The notes under the pieces were generated by a model that ran no database searches, was not told where the DNA came from, and was given only the letters and a program-made list of their open reading frames with translations. This document shows, piece after piece, positions 6,864-15,239 of a DNA stretch of 64,000 bases. The stretch lies in assembly GCA_963703895.1 (NCBI GenBank), contig CAVPFX010000001.1, positions 433,439 to 497,438 of the forward strand. The letters are read 5' to 3'. The first letter of the stretch is position 1. Every line of letters starts with the position of its first letter. The stretch is from VRUE01 sp963703895 (GTDB taxonomy: Bacteria > Actinomycetota > Thermoleophilia > Solirubrobacterales > 70-9). A program made the position numbers and the translations under genes.

Positions 6864-7737
6864 CGCGACCAAGCGCGCCAGGCGGGGCCTCGGCAGCGGC
6901 CTCTCGGCGATCCTGCCCGAGGCCAGCCCCGAGCGGGCGGGCGAGCTGCGCGAGCTGCCGACCGAGCTGATTAAGCCAAATCCCAACCAGCCGCGGACCA
7001 AGATCGACCCCGAGGCTCTCGCCGGCCTCGCCTCCTCGATCGAGGCCAACGGGGTCGTGCAGCCGCTGCTGGTCCGTCCCCTCCCCGACGGTAGCTACGA
7101 GCTGATCGCCGGCGAGCGCCGCTGGCGCGCGGCGCAGGCGGCCGGTCTGGCGAAGGTGCCGGCGGTCGTACGAGATCAGGAGCTGGCTGAGCGGCTGCAG
7201 GTGGCGCTGATCGAGAACATGGTCCGCGAGGACCTCAACCCGGTCGACGAGGCGCGCGCCTGCTCAGCCCTGGTCGACGAACTCGGCCTCTCCAAGGAGG
7301 AGCTGGCACGCCGCGTCGGCCGCAGCCGTCCCGCCGTCTCCAACTTGATCCGCTTGCTCGACCTCCCCGACGAGGCGATCGAGCTGCTCGAGTCGGGCGA
7401 GCTGAGCGAGGGTCATGGCCGCGCCCTGCTTGCCGCCGACGGCAACGACGTCCGCCGTCGCCTCGCCCGCGACGCCGTTCGCGGCGGCTGGTCGGTGCGA
7501 GAGACCGAGAGCAGGGCTAAGCTGGCTGGCCAGCCAAAGGCAAAGAGCGCCGCGCGAGCGTCTCTGGCACCGGAGGAGGCGGCCGCACTGCGCGAAGCCG
7601 CGGACAAACTCGAGTCGGTCCTTGGCCACGAAGTCAAGCTGCGCCCAAAGGGAGGGGAGATCGCGGTCGAGATCCGCTTTGACGATCTCGATCAAGCGCT
7701 CGACCTGGCCCGCAGCCTCAGCCGTCGACGGCGCTGA
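6856..7737 (+). CDS. parB: Chromosome-partitioning protein ParB (Spo0J)
   Basis: The 293-aa ParB clamps onto parS and spreads using CTP. Visible are a basic N-terminus with the LGSGLSAIL motif, the CTPase/ParB domain (IKPNPNQPRTKID; VVQPLLVRPL; ELIAGERRWRAAQAAG; ALIENMVREDLNPVDEA) and a helix-turn-helix (LGLSKEELARRVGRSRPAVS) for parS recognition, then a C-terminal dimerisation region. GTG 6856 overlaps the parA stop. A good parS lies at 3553-3568. Confidence 0.96.
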   Translation: MASATKRARRGLGSGLSAILPEASPERAGELRELPTELIKPNPNQPRTKIDPEALAGLASSIEANGVVQPLLVRPLPDGSYELIAGERRWRAAQAAGLAKVPAVVRDQELAERLQVALIENMVREDLNPVDEARACSALVDELGLSKEELARRVGRSRPAVSNLIRLLDLPDEAIELLESGELSEGHGRALLAADGNDVRRRLARDAVRGGWSVRETESRAKLAGQPKAKSAARASLAPEEAAALREAADKLESVLGHEVKLRPKGGEIAVEIRFDDLDQALDLARSLSRRRR

Positions 7738-7788
7738 ACGGGGCGCCCGGCGGGCACGATTCCCCCGCTATCCTTTCGGCTTGGCTCC

Positions 7789-7862
<74 letters not shown>

Positions 7863-7865
7863 TTC

Positions 7866-8360
7866 GTGCAACAGATGCAGATCTACGGCGTCAGCTTTGA
7901 CATGGTCGGCAAGCAGCCGATCGTCTTGCTGAAGACTGTTGACAGCAATAAGTTCCTGCCGATCTGGATCGGGCATCCGGAGGCCGCGGCGATCCTGATG
8001 AAGCTGCAGGGCGCCTCGACACCTCGCCCGATGACCCACGACCTGCTCTCCGACGTGCTCGAGCAGCTCGACGCCAAATGCGAGCGCGTCTCGGTGACGG
8101 AGCTGCGCGACAACACCTTTTACGCCTCGATCACGGTCTCGATCAACGGCACCGAGATGGAGATCGACTCGCGGCCCTCCGACGCCCTCGCCCTCGCCGT
8201 CCGCGTCTCGGCCCCGATCTTTGCTGACGAGAACGTGATCGAGGAGTCGGCGATCGAGTTCGAGCACGACGTCGAGGACACCGAGGAGGTCGTCGACAAA
8301 TTCAAAGAGTTCCTCGACGAGGTAACCCCCGACGACTTCGCCAAAGGCGAAGACTCCTAG
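7866..8360 (+). CDS. DUF151 (bifunctional nuclease family) protein
   Basis: The 164-aa protein belongs to the DUF151/BFN family, widespread in actinobacteria. The conserved pattern is visible: LKTVDSNKFLPIWIGHPEAAAI, then PMTHDLLSDVLEQL and the strongly conserved IDSRPSDALALAVR. A plant member has nuclease activity; the bacterial role is not settled. The C-terminus is acidic. The start is GTG 7866 (ATG 7875 possible). Its stop codon shares the palindromic CTAG with the stop of the convergent ddl gene. Confidence 0.88.
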   Translation: MQQMQIYGVSFDMVGKQPIVLLKTVDSNKFLPIWIGHPEAAAILMKLQGASTPRPMTHDLLSDVLEQLDAKCERVSVTELRDNTFYASITVSINGTEMEIDSRPSDALALAVRVSAPIFADENVIEESAIEFEHDVEDTEEVVDKFKEFLDEVTPDDFAKGEDS

Positions 8361-9289
8361 GCGTTTGCAGGCGCCAGCGCGAGGTCGAGGATCTTCTCGA
8401 CCAGCCGCTCGAACGACATCCCCGCGGCCTCGGCGGCCTGGGGGAGGAGGCTGGTGTCGGTAAGGCCGGGAATCGCGTTGACCTCGAGCACCTGTGGTCC
8501 CCCGCTCTCGAGGATCAGGTCGACTCGCGAGAAGCCCGAACAGCCGAGTGCCCTGTAAGCGCCAAGCGCGGCCTCAGTCACCGCAGTCGCCTCCGCCACC
8601 GTCAGCTCGGCGGGGCAGACGAAGGAGGTGCGGCCGATCTCGTAACGAGCCTCGAAGTCGTAGCTGTCGCCGGCCTGGGGGATCGCCTCGACCACCGGCA
8701 GCGGCCTGTCGCCAAGCACGCTGACGGCGAGCTCGCGGCCGTCGATGAAGCGCTCGAGCAGGACGCGCTCGTCGTAGCTGAAGGCCGAGACCAACGCTTC
8801 GGGAACGTCGAACCAGTTCTCGGCGAATTTGATTCCCAGCGCCGAGCCACCGCGGCTGGGCTTGACCACGAGCGGGAAGCCGAGCCGTTCCTCGAGCCCG
8901 CCGAGGGCGTCGGCGGCACCGAGCTCGCGAAAGGCGGTCTCGTTGAAGGCGAACCAGTCGGGCGTCGGGATTCCCGCCGCGCGCAGCTCGTGCTTGGCGA
9001 GGACCTTGTCGATGCAGCGAGCACATGCCGCGACGCCGGGACCGGTGAAAGGGATGCCGAGGATTTCGAGCAGCTCCTGCGCCGTGCCGTCCTCACCGCC
9101 GGGGCCGTGCATGGCGACGAAGGCGATATCGGGCCGGTTTGCCGCCAGCCGCTTGACCAGGTCACCGTCGGCCTCGAGCGGCAACACTTCGTGGCCCAGT
9201 CGCTCCAAGGCATCTTCGACCCGGGCGCCGGAACGAAGTGAGACGCCGCGCTCGAGGGAGCGACCGCCTTTGAGCACCGCGACCTTCAA
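8357..9289 (-). CDS. ddl: D-alanine--D-alanine ligase
   Basis: The 310-aa ATP-grasp enzyme joins two D-alanines for peptidoglycan. Seen: N-terminal VAVLKGGRSLERGVSLRSG (the GGxSxE-like motif), the MHGPGGEDGTAQELLEILGI segment, ATP-grasp FPLVVKPSRGGSALGIK, and the metal-binding end FSRVDLILESGGPQVLEVNA. The length is normal for the family. Translation starts at TTG 9289, overlapping the upstream aminotransferase stop by 4 nt, so the two genes form an operon. Confidence 0.94.
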   Translation of the reverse strand: MKVAVLKGGRSLERGVSLRSGARVEDALERLGHEVLPLEADGDLVKRLAANRPDIAFVAMHGPGGEDGTAQELLEILGIPFTGPGVAACARCIDKVLAKHELRAAGIPTPDWFAFNETAFRELGAADALGGLEERLGFPLVVKPSRGGSALGIKFAENWFDVPEALVSAFSYDERVLLERFIDGRELAVSVLGDRPLPVVEAIPQAGDSYDFEARYEIGRTSFVCPAELTVAEATAVTEAALGAYRALGCSGFSRVDLILESGGPQVLEVNAIPGLTDTSLLPQAAEAAGMSFERLVEKILDLALAPANA

Positions 9290-10695
9290 GCGCCCTCGGC
9301 CTTTCTGAAGGGCACGACCGTCGAATTCGCCTCCGGGGAATCAGAAGATATGGACGGCGCCGAATTCGACGGTGAATCGGTTCCGCCCATGTCCTCGGCT
9401 TCGTCTGCGGGCATATGCGGTCCCCCGGTCAGCGTCCCGTACAGCTCGACCTGCCCCTCGATCACCTTGCCGATGCGGCGGATCCCCTCGCGGATCTCGT
9501 CATTGCCACTGCCGGAGAAGTTGAGCCGCATCGAGTTGCGTCCTCGCCCGTCGACGTAGGCGGCCTGGCCGGGGACGAAAGCGACGTCCTCGCGCAGCGC
9601 CTTGGCGAGCAGGTCGCTGGTGTCGATGTAGGGGGGGAGGGTGGCCCAGATGAAGAGCCCGCCCTCGGGTTCGGTCCAGCTCGCCTGCGGCGGGAAGTAG
9701 CGATCGAGCGCCTCGATCATCGTGTCGCGCCGGCCGCGGTAGAGCTCGGCGAGGCTCTCGATGTACTCGCGCCAACGCCCGCCGCTGAAGTACTCGCGGA
9801 CGAAGTACTGGGTCAGGGTCGAGGTGCAGAGGTCCGAGGCTTGCTTGCCCAGCACGATCTTCTCCATCACCGGCGGCGGCGCGACCGCCCAGCCGAGGCG
9901 GATGCCGGGCGAGAGGATCTTCGAGAAGGTGCCGATGTAGAGGACGAAGTCACCGCCGTCGAGTTGATAGAGCGGCGGCAGCGCCTCACCGCCGAAGCGA
10001 AGCAGGCCGTAGGGGTTGTCCTCGACCACGAGCAGCTCGCGCGAACGGGCCAGCTCAACCAAGCGCCGCCGCCGCTCCAGCGACATCGTCACCCCGGCGG
10101 GATTCTGGAAGGTCGGCACCGAGTAGATGAACTTGGGCCGGCGCCCTTCGAGGTCGAGCCGCTCCAGGGTGTCCTCGAGTTCGTCGATCCGCATCCCCTC
10201 GCGGTCGCACTCGATCTGGATCGTCTCGGCCTGGTAGCTGCAGAAGACCGGGATCGCGCCGGGGTAGGTGGGGGCCTCGCAGATCACCACGTCACCCGGA
10301 TCGACCAGCGCCTTGCTGATCAGGTCGATCGCCTGCTGGCCACCGGTGGTGACGATCACGTCGTCGGGATCGGGGAGCATCCCCTCCGCCCCCATCACTT
10401 CGACGATGCAGTCGACGGTCTCGCTGAAGCCCTCGGTTGGTCCGTACTGAAGCGCCTCGGCCGCCGACTCCTGGGCGATGCGGGTCATCTGCGCGGCGAA
10501 GGTCTGCGGCGGAAAGGTCGAGGTGTCGGGCAGCCCACCGGCGAGCGAGATCACCTCGGGCCGCGCCGTCACCGCCATCAGGTCGCGCATCGCCGAGGAG
10601 CGCATCACCCGCGTCCGCTCGGCAAACAGGCTCGCGTAGCGCTCCAGATCGCTGCTGCTGGCGTGCGCGCGGCGCCGGTGGGGCGGTTCGGGCAT
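9286..10695 (-). CDS. PLP-dependent aminotransferase, class I/II (2-aminoadipate/LysN-like)
   Basis: About 469 aa of a fold-type I aminotransferase. The N-terminal FAERTRVMRSSAMRDLMAVT followed by PEVISLAGGLPDTSTFP is typical of the LysN/2-aminoadipate and MocR-related aminotransferases, without a GntR domain. The PLP lysine lies in YIGTFSKILSPGIRLGW. After the domain comes an acidic-serine-rich tail of about 50 residues that ordinary members lack. The frame is open further upstream to 11142, but that extension is low-complexity and opposes another gene, so ATG 10695 is chosen. The substrate cannot be read from the sequence. Confidence 0.88.
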   Translation of the reverse strand: MPEPPHRRRAHASSSDLERYASLFAERTRVMRSSAMRDLMAVTARPEVISLAGGLPDTSTFPPQTFAAQMTRIAQESAAEALQYGPTEGFSETVDCIVEVMGAEGMLPDPDDVIVTTGGQQAIDLISKALVDPGDVVICEAPTYPGAIPVFCSYQAETIQIECDREGMRIDELEDTLERLDLEGRRPKFIYSVPTFQNPAGVTMSLERRRRLVELARSRELLVVEDNPYGLLRFGGEALPPLYQLDGGDFVLYIGTFSKILSPGIRLGWAVAPPPVMEKIVLGKQASDLCTSTLTQYFVREYFSGGRWREYIESLAELYRGRRDTMIEALDRYFPPQASWTEPEGGLFIWATLPPYIDTSDLLAKALREDVAFVPGQAAYVDGRGRNSMRLNFSGSGNDEIREGIRRIGKVIEGQVELYGTLTGGPHMPADEAEDMGGTDSPSNSAPSISSDSPEANSTVVPFRKAEGA

Positions 10696-10750
10696 GGGGG
10701 ATAGTGTGCCGAATCCGCGTCGCCTCGCCCGGGGAGTTAGGTTTTCGGGC

Positions 10751-11185
10751 GTGGGATCCTTCTCCGGCATCTGCCTCGAGCTCGGCATCGGCATCGCGAT
10801 CGGGATGCTGGCCGGCACCACCGGCACGCACGGCTCCGCTCGTGGCCGGATGACGATCCTCGCCGGGGTGATCGCGCTGGTCGTCGGCTTTCTGCTCGCC
10901 GGCACGGCGGACGTCGGCTCGGCCGCCGGTGCCTTCTTCTGCCTGGTGGGCGCCGTCTTCGCCTGCCTGATCGTCAGCGACGTGGTCAGCTCCGCCGGCC
11001 GCCGCGAGGGCAGCGGTGGAGGTGCCCTGGCTTTCCTCGTCTCGCTAGCCGCCCTGATCGTCGTAGCAATAGCGATCCTGATTTCTCCGGCCACCCTGCT
11101 CGTAGTGGCTGCACTCGCCTGGCTCGGAATCTCAAGACGCAAGCGGGCTCAACGCAAACACGCCGGCCTCCGCGTCCTCCGCTAG
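10751..11185 (+). CDS. Small integral membrane protein of unknown function
   Basis: The 144-aa product has no motif I recognise. It is dominated by hydrophobic stretches: LGIGIAIGMLAGT, MTILAGVIALVVGFLLAG, AGAFFCLVGAVFACLIVSDVV and, near the end, LAFLVSLAALIVVAIAILIS followed by PATLLVVAALAWLGI, so four or five helices. The basic tail (RRKRAQRKHAGLRVLR) is probably cytoplasmic. It diverges from the aminotransferase. GTG 10751 avoids overlap with that gene's start; an ATG at 10694 is an alternative. Its stop codon is the first base triplet of a class I palindromic element. Confidence 0.6.
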   Translation: MGSFSGICLELGIGIAIGMLAGTTGTHGSARGRMTILAGVIALVVGFLLAGTADVGSAAGAFFCLVGAVFACLIVSDVVSSAGRREGSGGGALAFLVSLAALIVVAIAILISPATLLVVAALAWLGISRRKRAQRKHAGLRVLR

Positions 11186-11301
11186 AACGCAATCCCGGCA
11201 GGGGTGAAACGTCTTGCACTTTTTCGTCGTGAGCCAGCGGCGCCAGCCCAACGACGCCCCACCGAAAAAGTTAAGTGGAACCCCTGCCGGGATTGCGTTC
11301 T
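11184..11301. repeat. Class I palindromic element, copy 2
   Basis: Perfect 22-bp outer arms at 11184-11205 and 11280-11301 (left arm starts AGAACGCAATCCCGGCAGGG). Interior left GAAACGTCTTGCACTTTTTCG spans 11206-11226 and interior right CGAAAAAGTTAAG spans 11263-11275; these two also pair with each other. The 118-bp unit matches copies at 5317-5429 (inverted) and 57961-58076 in its interior only. It starts within the stop codon of the preceding gene. Confidence 0.9.
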
Positions 11302-11334
11302 GAGCTCAGTTCAGCGGTCGAGGATGATGCGCTA

Positions 11335-12849
11335 GTGCCCGCCAAGAAGCTGATCCTGACCTACGTCGACTCGCTGCGCACCGACATGCTGGAACGCACC
11401 GTCGCTGAGGGTCGCGCGCCAAACTTCGGCGCCCTGATCGAGCGCGGCGTCCTCGTGCCCGACTGCGTGTCCAGCTTCCCCTCGGTGACGCCCGTCGCCA
11501 GCGCCGAGATGGTCACCGGCCGCGGCGCCGACGGCCACTGGATCAGCGGCATGAACTGGTACCACCGGCTCGAGCGACGCTACGTCGAGTACGGCTCCTC
11601 GCTCGAGGCCAGCCGCGCCTTCGGCGTTTTCCGCTCGCTCTACGACCTCGTCTACAACATGAACCTGGCCCATCTCAACCCGGCGGCCGAGACCCTCTTC
11701 GAGCAGCTCGACGACGCCGGCCTGCGCACCGCCTGTACGCCCTTCTTGATCTACCGCGGCCGCCACCGCCACCAGGTCTCGCTGGATGGGCTCCTGCGCC
11801 GCGCCGTCGACGCCACCCGGCTCAAGTTCCGCCATCACACCTGGGGCCCCGGCGAGCTCTTCTACGGCGATCTCTACGCCAGTCGCGAGGTCCCCTGCCG
11901 CTCGACTTCGATCCCCGGCAACCGCGACGGCTACTCGGCCTGCTGCGCCGCCGAGCTGGCCAAGGCCGACGACTTCGACTTCCTGCTGCTCTCGTTGCCC
12001 GACAACGACAACTACTCGCACCGCTACGGGCCGGAGGCAAGCGCCGAGTCGATCGCCAAGGCCGACCACTGCTTCGGCAAACTCGTCGAGGCTGCCGGCG
12101 GGCTCGATGAGCTCCTCCGCCGCTACGCCGTGATCCTGCTCGCCGACCACGCCCAGACGCCGGTGCACCGCGGACTGCCGCTTGCCGAACTGCTGGGCCG
12201 AGAGTGGTCGGTGCTGCGGCCCTCGGAGTCGGATCCCGAGCCGGCCCAGATCGCGGTCAGCCCGACCGGCCGCGCCGCCTACGTCTACCTCTTGCCGGGA
12301 GGCGCCGAGCGCGCCGACCCCGAGGCGGTAAGGCAAGCGCTGACCGTGATCGAGGGGGTGGATCTCGTCTGTCGCCTCGAGGACGCCGCCGGCCGCCCGC
12401 TCGTCAGGTCCGAGCCAGGAGCGCCGCAAGACGGCTGCAGCGCCGTGGTTGAAAGAGGGGAGGCGCGGCTCAGCTTTCGGCGCGGCGGCCCGGTCGCCGA
12501 TCTGCGCGGGGCCCGCTGGCAGGTCGAGGGCGACCTTGGGGCGCTGGAGGCGGTGGTCGAGCAGGGCCGGCTGCGCAGCGCGATCTATCCCGATCCGCTT
12601 GCCCGGGTCTGGTCAGCCCTCAGCGCACCCCACGCCGGCGACTTCCTGCTCTCGCTGCAGCCCGGCTTCGAGGCCGTCGACTGGGGTGGGGTCACCCACG
12701 CCGGCGGCGGCAGCCACGGCTCGCTGCACGCCGGCGACTCGCTCGGCCCGCTGCTCTTCGTCGGTTGCGGCCCCGACCGGGCGAGCGAGCGCGATCAGTG
12801 GACCCTCAGCGACGTGGTGCCCGCGGTGCTCGAGCATTTCGGCCTATGA
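11335..12849 (+). CDS. Alkaline phosphatase / type I phosphodiesterase superfamily protein
   Basis: About 504 aa. The N-terminus KKLILTYVDSLRTDMLERTV followed by FPSVTPVASAEMVTGRG has the metal-aspartate and nucleophile threonine pattern of nucleotide pyrophosphatase/phosphodiesterases; later SLPDNDNYSHRYGPEA and VILLADHAQTPVHRG supply further metal ligands (D, H, DH). No signal peptide is seen, so it is probably cytoplasmic. The frame is open from 11275, but that codon lies in a palindromic element, so GTG 11335 after GAGG is preferred. Its TGA overlaps the next gene's ATG, coupling it to a membrane glycosyltransferase-like protein; a joint role in envelope lipid or glycan metabolism is a guess. 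Confidence 0.75.
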   Translation: MPAKKLILTYVDSLRTDMLERTVAEGRAPNFGALIERGVLVPDCVSSFPSVTPVASAEMVTGRGADGHWISGMNWYHRLERRYVEYGSSLEASRAFGVFRSLYDLVYNMNLAHLNPAAETLFEQLDDAGLRTACTPFLIYRGRHRHQVSLDGLLRRAVDATRLKFRHHTWGPGELFYGDLYASREVPCRSTSIPGNRDGYSACCAAELAKADDFDFLLLSLPDNDNYSHRYGPEASAESIAKADHCFGKLVEAAGGLDELLRRYAVILLADHAQTPVHRGLPLAELLGREWSVLRPSESDPEPAQIAVSPTGRAAYVYLLPGGAERADPEAVRQALTVIEGVDLVCRLEDAAGRPLVRSEPGAPQDGCSAVVERGEARLSFRRGGPVADLRGARWQVEGDLGALEAVVEQGRLRSAIYPDPLARVWSALSAPHAGDFLLSLQPGFEAVDWGGVTHAGGGSHGSLHAGDSLGPLLFVGCGPDRASERDQWTLSDVVPAVLEHFGL

Positions 12850-14432
12850 GATGGCTGGCGGCAGCAATCGCCGCCGCGCTGCTTTGCCTGTCGACTCCCA
12901 CGCTCTCGGCAGCAGCTGAAGTCAGCTCAGCGCAAGCGACGCGGACCGCCGACCGGGACCCCAACGTCGCCAAGGAGCGCCACGCTAACGACGGCCTGAC
13001 CCACACCACCAACAAGGTCGATGGCAACTGGGAGGTCGCCTATTTCGCCGCCGACAAAGAGGTGGCACTGGTCATCGTCGACTCCCAGACCGGCCTCGTG
13101 CGCGAGTCCTGGACCGGCTATCAGGTCGCCTGGAAGATGGCGCGCGGCTACTCCGGCGCCTTCGGCCACAAGCTCAACGCGCCCTACGTCTTCCTGCCGC
13201 TCTGCGCGATCTTCCTGCTCGGCCTGCTCGACTGGCGTCGCCTCGGCCGCATCGCCAACCTCGACCTCCTCGTCCTGCTCGGCTTCGGCGTCTCCAACTT
13301 CTTCTTCAACCGGGCCGAGATCGGGCTCTCGGTGCCGCTCCAGTACATCCCGCTCACCTACCTCTTCGGCCGAGCGCTGTGGATCGGGATGCGGGGTGGG
13401 GGGGAGGGGATCCAACCCCGCTGGCCGGCGGCCTGGTTGCTGATCGCGGCCCTTTTCCTGATCGGCTTTCGGGTCGGACTCAACATGACCGACTCAGGTG
13501 CGATCGACGTCGGCTACGCCAGCGTCGTCGGCGCCGATCGGATCGTCCACGGCGAACCGATCTACGACAACTTCCCCGAAGACGTCTCCCAGGGCGATAC
13601 CTACGGCCCGGTCAACTACCTGGCCTACGTGCCCTTCGAGCGAATCTGGCCCTGGTCGGGGAGCTGGGACGATCTGCCCGCCGCCCACGGCGCCGCGGTC
13701 TTCTTCGATCTCGCCACCTTCGCCCTGCTGATCTTCCTCGGCCGTCGCATCCGCCCCGCGCCCGCCGGCAACAAGCTCGCCGCCACCCTCGCCTTCGGTT
13801 GGGCCGCCTACCCGTACACCGCCTTCACCCTGCTCTCGAACTCAAATGACTCGCTGGTGGCAATGCTCCTCGCCGCCACCCTCCTGGTCCTCACCCGCCC
13901 AGCGGCAAGGGGCGTGATGGCCGCCCTGGCAACCTTCGCCAAGTTCGCCCCCGCGGTCCTCGCCCCGATGCTCGCGACCTACGGCGAGAAGCGATCGCGC
14001 TTCGTCCTCGCCTTCGCCCTGACGGCAGTCGCCGTAATGCTCTGGCCAGCAATTGATCCTGGCATCCACACCGTCTACGACCGCACCATCGCCTACCAAT
14101 CCGGCCGCAACTCCCCCTTCAGCATCTGGGGCCAAGCCCCCTCCCTGGAGCCTCTACGCGTCGCCGTCCTTATTGCGGTTGCTTTCCTCGCCATCGCATT
14201 TGCCTGGCGCCCCAAGGAAAAGCAGCTCTTCCAAGTAGCCGCGTTGGGTGCGGCGCTCCTAATCGGCGTCCAGCTCACCATGCATCACTGGTTCTACCTC
14301 TACATCGTCTGGTTCTACCCCTTGCTCTTGGTCGCGCTGGCAGTTCGGTCGCCCATCGCCGGACACTCAGCGCAGCCCCCGGCTGCGCGTCCGGCGATGG
14401 GCGACCGAACTGCCCCCACGCTCACGAACTAG
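12846..14432 (+). CDS. Polytopic membrane protein, GT87/DUF2029-like mannosyltransferase candidate
   Basis: About 528 aa. It opens with a signal-like hydrophobic stretch (LAAAIAAALLCLSTPTLSAAA), then a soluble segment with a PepSY-like pattern (YFAADKEVALVIVDSQTGLV), followed by about ten membrane helices. YGPVNYLAYVPFERIWPW and the NSNDSLVA segment resemble GT-C enzymes that use polyprenyl-phosphate sugars, but I cannot assign a substrate. ATG 12846 overlaps the upstream TGA by 4 nt. The last 30 codons are unusual: they read through a class II palindromic element (14339-14414), and the stop overlaps the convergent phosphoesterase gene by 11 nt. Confidence 0.65.
   Translation: MRWLAAAIAAALLCLSTPTLSAAAEVSSAQATRTADRDPNVAKERHANDGLTHTTNKVDGNWEVAYFAADKEVALVIVDSQTGLVRESWTGYQVAWKMARGYSGAFGHKLNAPYVFLPLCAIFLLGLLDWRRLGRIANLDLLVLLGFGVSNFFFNRAEIGLSVPLQYIPLTYLFGRALWIGMRGGGEGIQPRWPAAWLLIAALFLIGFRVGLNMTDSGAIDVGYASVVGADRIVHGEPIYDNFPEDVSQGDTYGPVNYLAYVPFERIWPWSGSWDDLPAAHGAAVFFDLATFALLIFLGRRIRPAPAGNKLAATLAFGWAAYPYTAFTLLSNSNDSLVAMLLAATLLVLTRPAARGVMAALATFAKFAPAVLAPMLATYGEKRSRFVLAFALTAVAVMLWPAIDPGIHTVYDRTIAYQSGRNSPFSIWGQAPSLEPLRVAVLIAVAFLAIAFAWRPKEKQLFQVAALGAALLIGVQLTMHHWFYLYIVWFYPLLLVALAVRSPIAGHSAQPPAARPAMGDRTAPTLTN
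14339..14414. repeat. Class II palindromic element, copy 1
   Basis: Perfect 26-bp arms at 14339-14364 and 14389-14414 (left arm starts GGCAGTTCGGTCGCCCATCG). The 24-nt interior is ACTCAG followed by a mini-hairpin, GCGCAGCC/GGCTGCGC. The same layout with different arms occurs at 18077-18151. It lies inside the 3' coding end of the preceding membrane-protein gene and contributes its last codons. Confidence 0.85.
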
Positions 14433-15198
14433 GAGCAGGAACCATCACCGGCGTGATCGAATCAGCGAGCCCCTGGTCGTTGACATCGACCACAGCCCCC
14501 ATCACCCAAACGTCCTCTTCCGCAGTCTCGAACTTAACCGGCATCTGGGTGATCATCGACTCGAGGATCAGCTCCGGCTTGACCCCGAGCACGCTCGTCC
14601 GCGAGCCGGTCATTCCAACGTCGGAGATGAAGGCCGTGCCCTGCGGCAGCACCCGCGCGTCGGCGGTCGGGACATGAGTGTGCGTGCCGAGCACGCCCGC
14701 AACCCGCCCGTCGAGGTGCCACCCCATCGCCACCTTCTCGCTGGTCACCTCGGCGTGGAAATCGACGATGACGAAATCGGACTCGATTTTCTCGAGGATG
14801 TTGTCGACCTCGTGAAAGGGCGAGCGCGCGACCCGCAGGCCGACGGCACCGCTGAGGTTGATCACGCCGCAGCGCCGCCCATCGATCTCGACCACCGTGT
14901 AGCCGCGCCCGGGATTGGCGTAGGGGTAGTTGGCCGGCCGGATCAAGCGCTCGCTGCGGTTGAGGAAGCCGTAGACCTCGCGGTGGCGGTAGACGTGGTT
15001 GCCGGTCGTAATCACGTCGGCGCCGGCGTCGAAGAGCGCCTTGGCGGTCTTCTCGGTGATGCCCATGCCGCCGGCGGAGTTCTCGCCGTTGACGATCACC
15101 ATCTCCGGCGCGAAACGCTCGCGCAGTTCCGGCATCGCGGCGGCGAGGCCCCGCCGCCCCGGCCCGCCGACCACATCGCCGATGAAGAGCACCTTCAT
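14422..15198 (-). CDS. YmdB-family metallophosphoesterase (2',3'-cyclic nucleotide phosphodiesterase family)
   Basis: The 258-aa protein matches the YmdB/TIGR00282 family throughout. Metal ligands lie in MKVLFIGDVVGGPGRRGL, IVNGENSAGGMGI, TTGNHVYRHREV, IVDFHAEVTSEK and GVLGTHTHVPTAD. A Bacillus member hydrolyses 2',3'-cAMP and affects sporulation and biofilm genes. Its length is typical. ATG 15198 is clear. It is convergent with the upstream membrane protein gene, overlapping 11 nt. Confidence 0.92.
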   Translation of the reverse strand: MKVLFIGDVVGGPGRRGLAAAMPELRERFAPEMVIVNGENSAGGMGITEKTAKALFDAGADVITTGNHVYRHREVYGFLNRSERLIRPANYPYANPGRGYTVVEIDGRRCGVINLSGAVGLRVARSPFHEVDNILEKIESDFVIVDFHAEVTSEKVAMGWHLDGRVAGVLGTHTHVPTADARVLPQGTAFISDVGMTGSRTSVLGVKPELILESMITQMPVKFETAEEDVWVMGAVVDVNDQGLADSITPVMVPAPSS

Positions 15199-15239
15199 GG
15201 TGCTGACCCTATCCGCGCAATTGCGAAAGGGTGTGCAGG

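Noticed and set aside
9415..10704. Long open frame of 429 codons on the plus strand opposite the aminotransferase
   Set aside because: It is antisense to a well-conserved aminotransferase and its composition follows the GC-rich complementary codons; no homology pattern is seen.
10696..11142. N-terminal extension of the aminotransferase frame by about 150 codons
   Set aside because: Low-complexity S/T/P/A-rich sequence with no homology, overlapping a divergent membrane protein gene; ATG 10695 is favoured.
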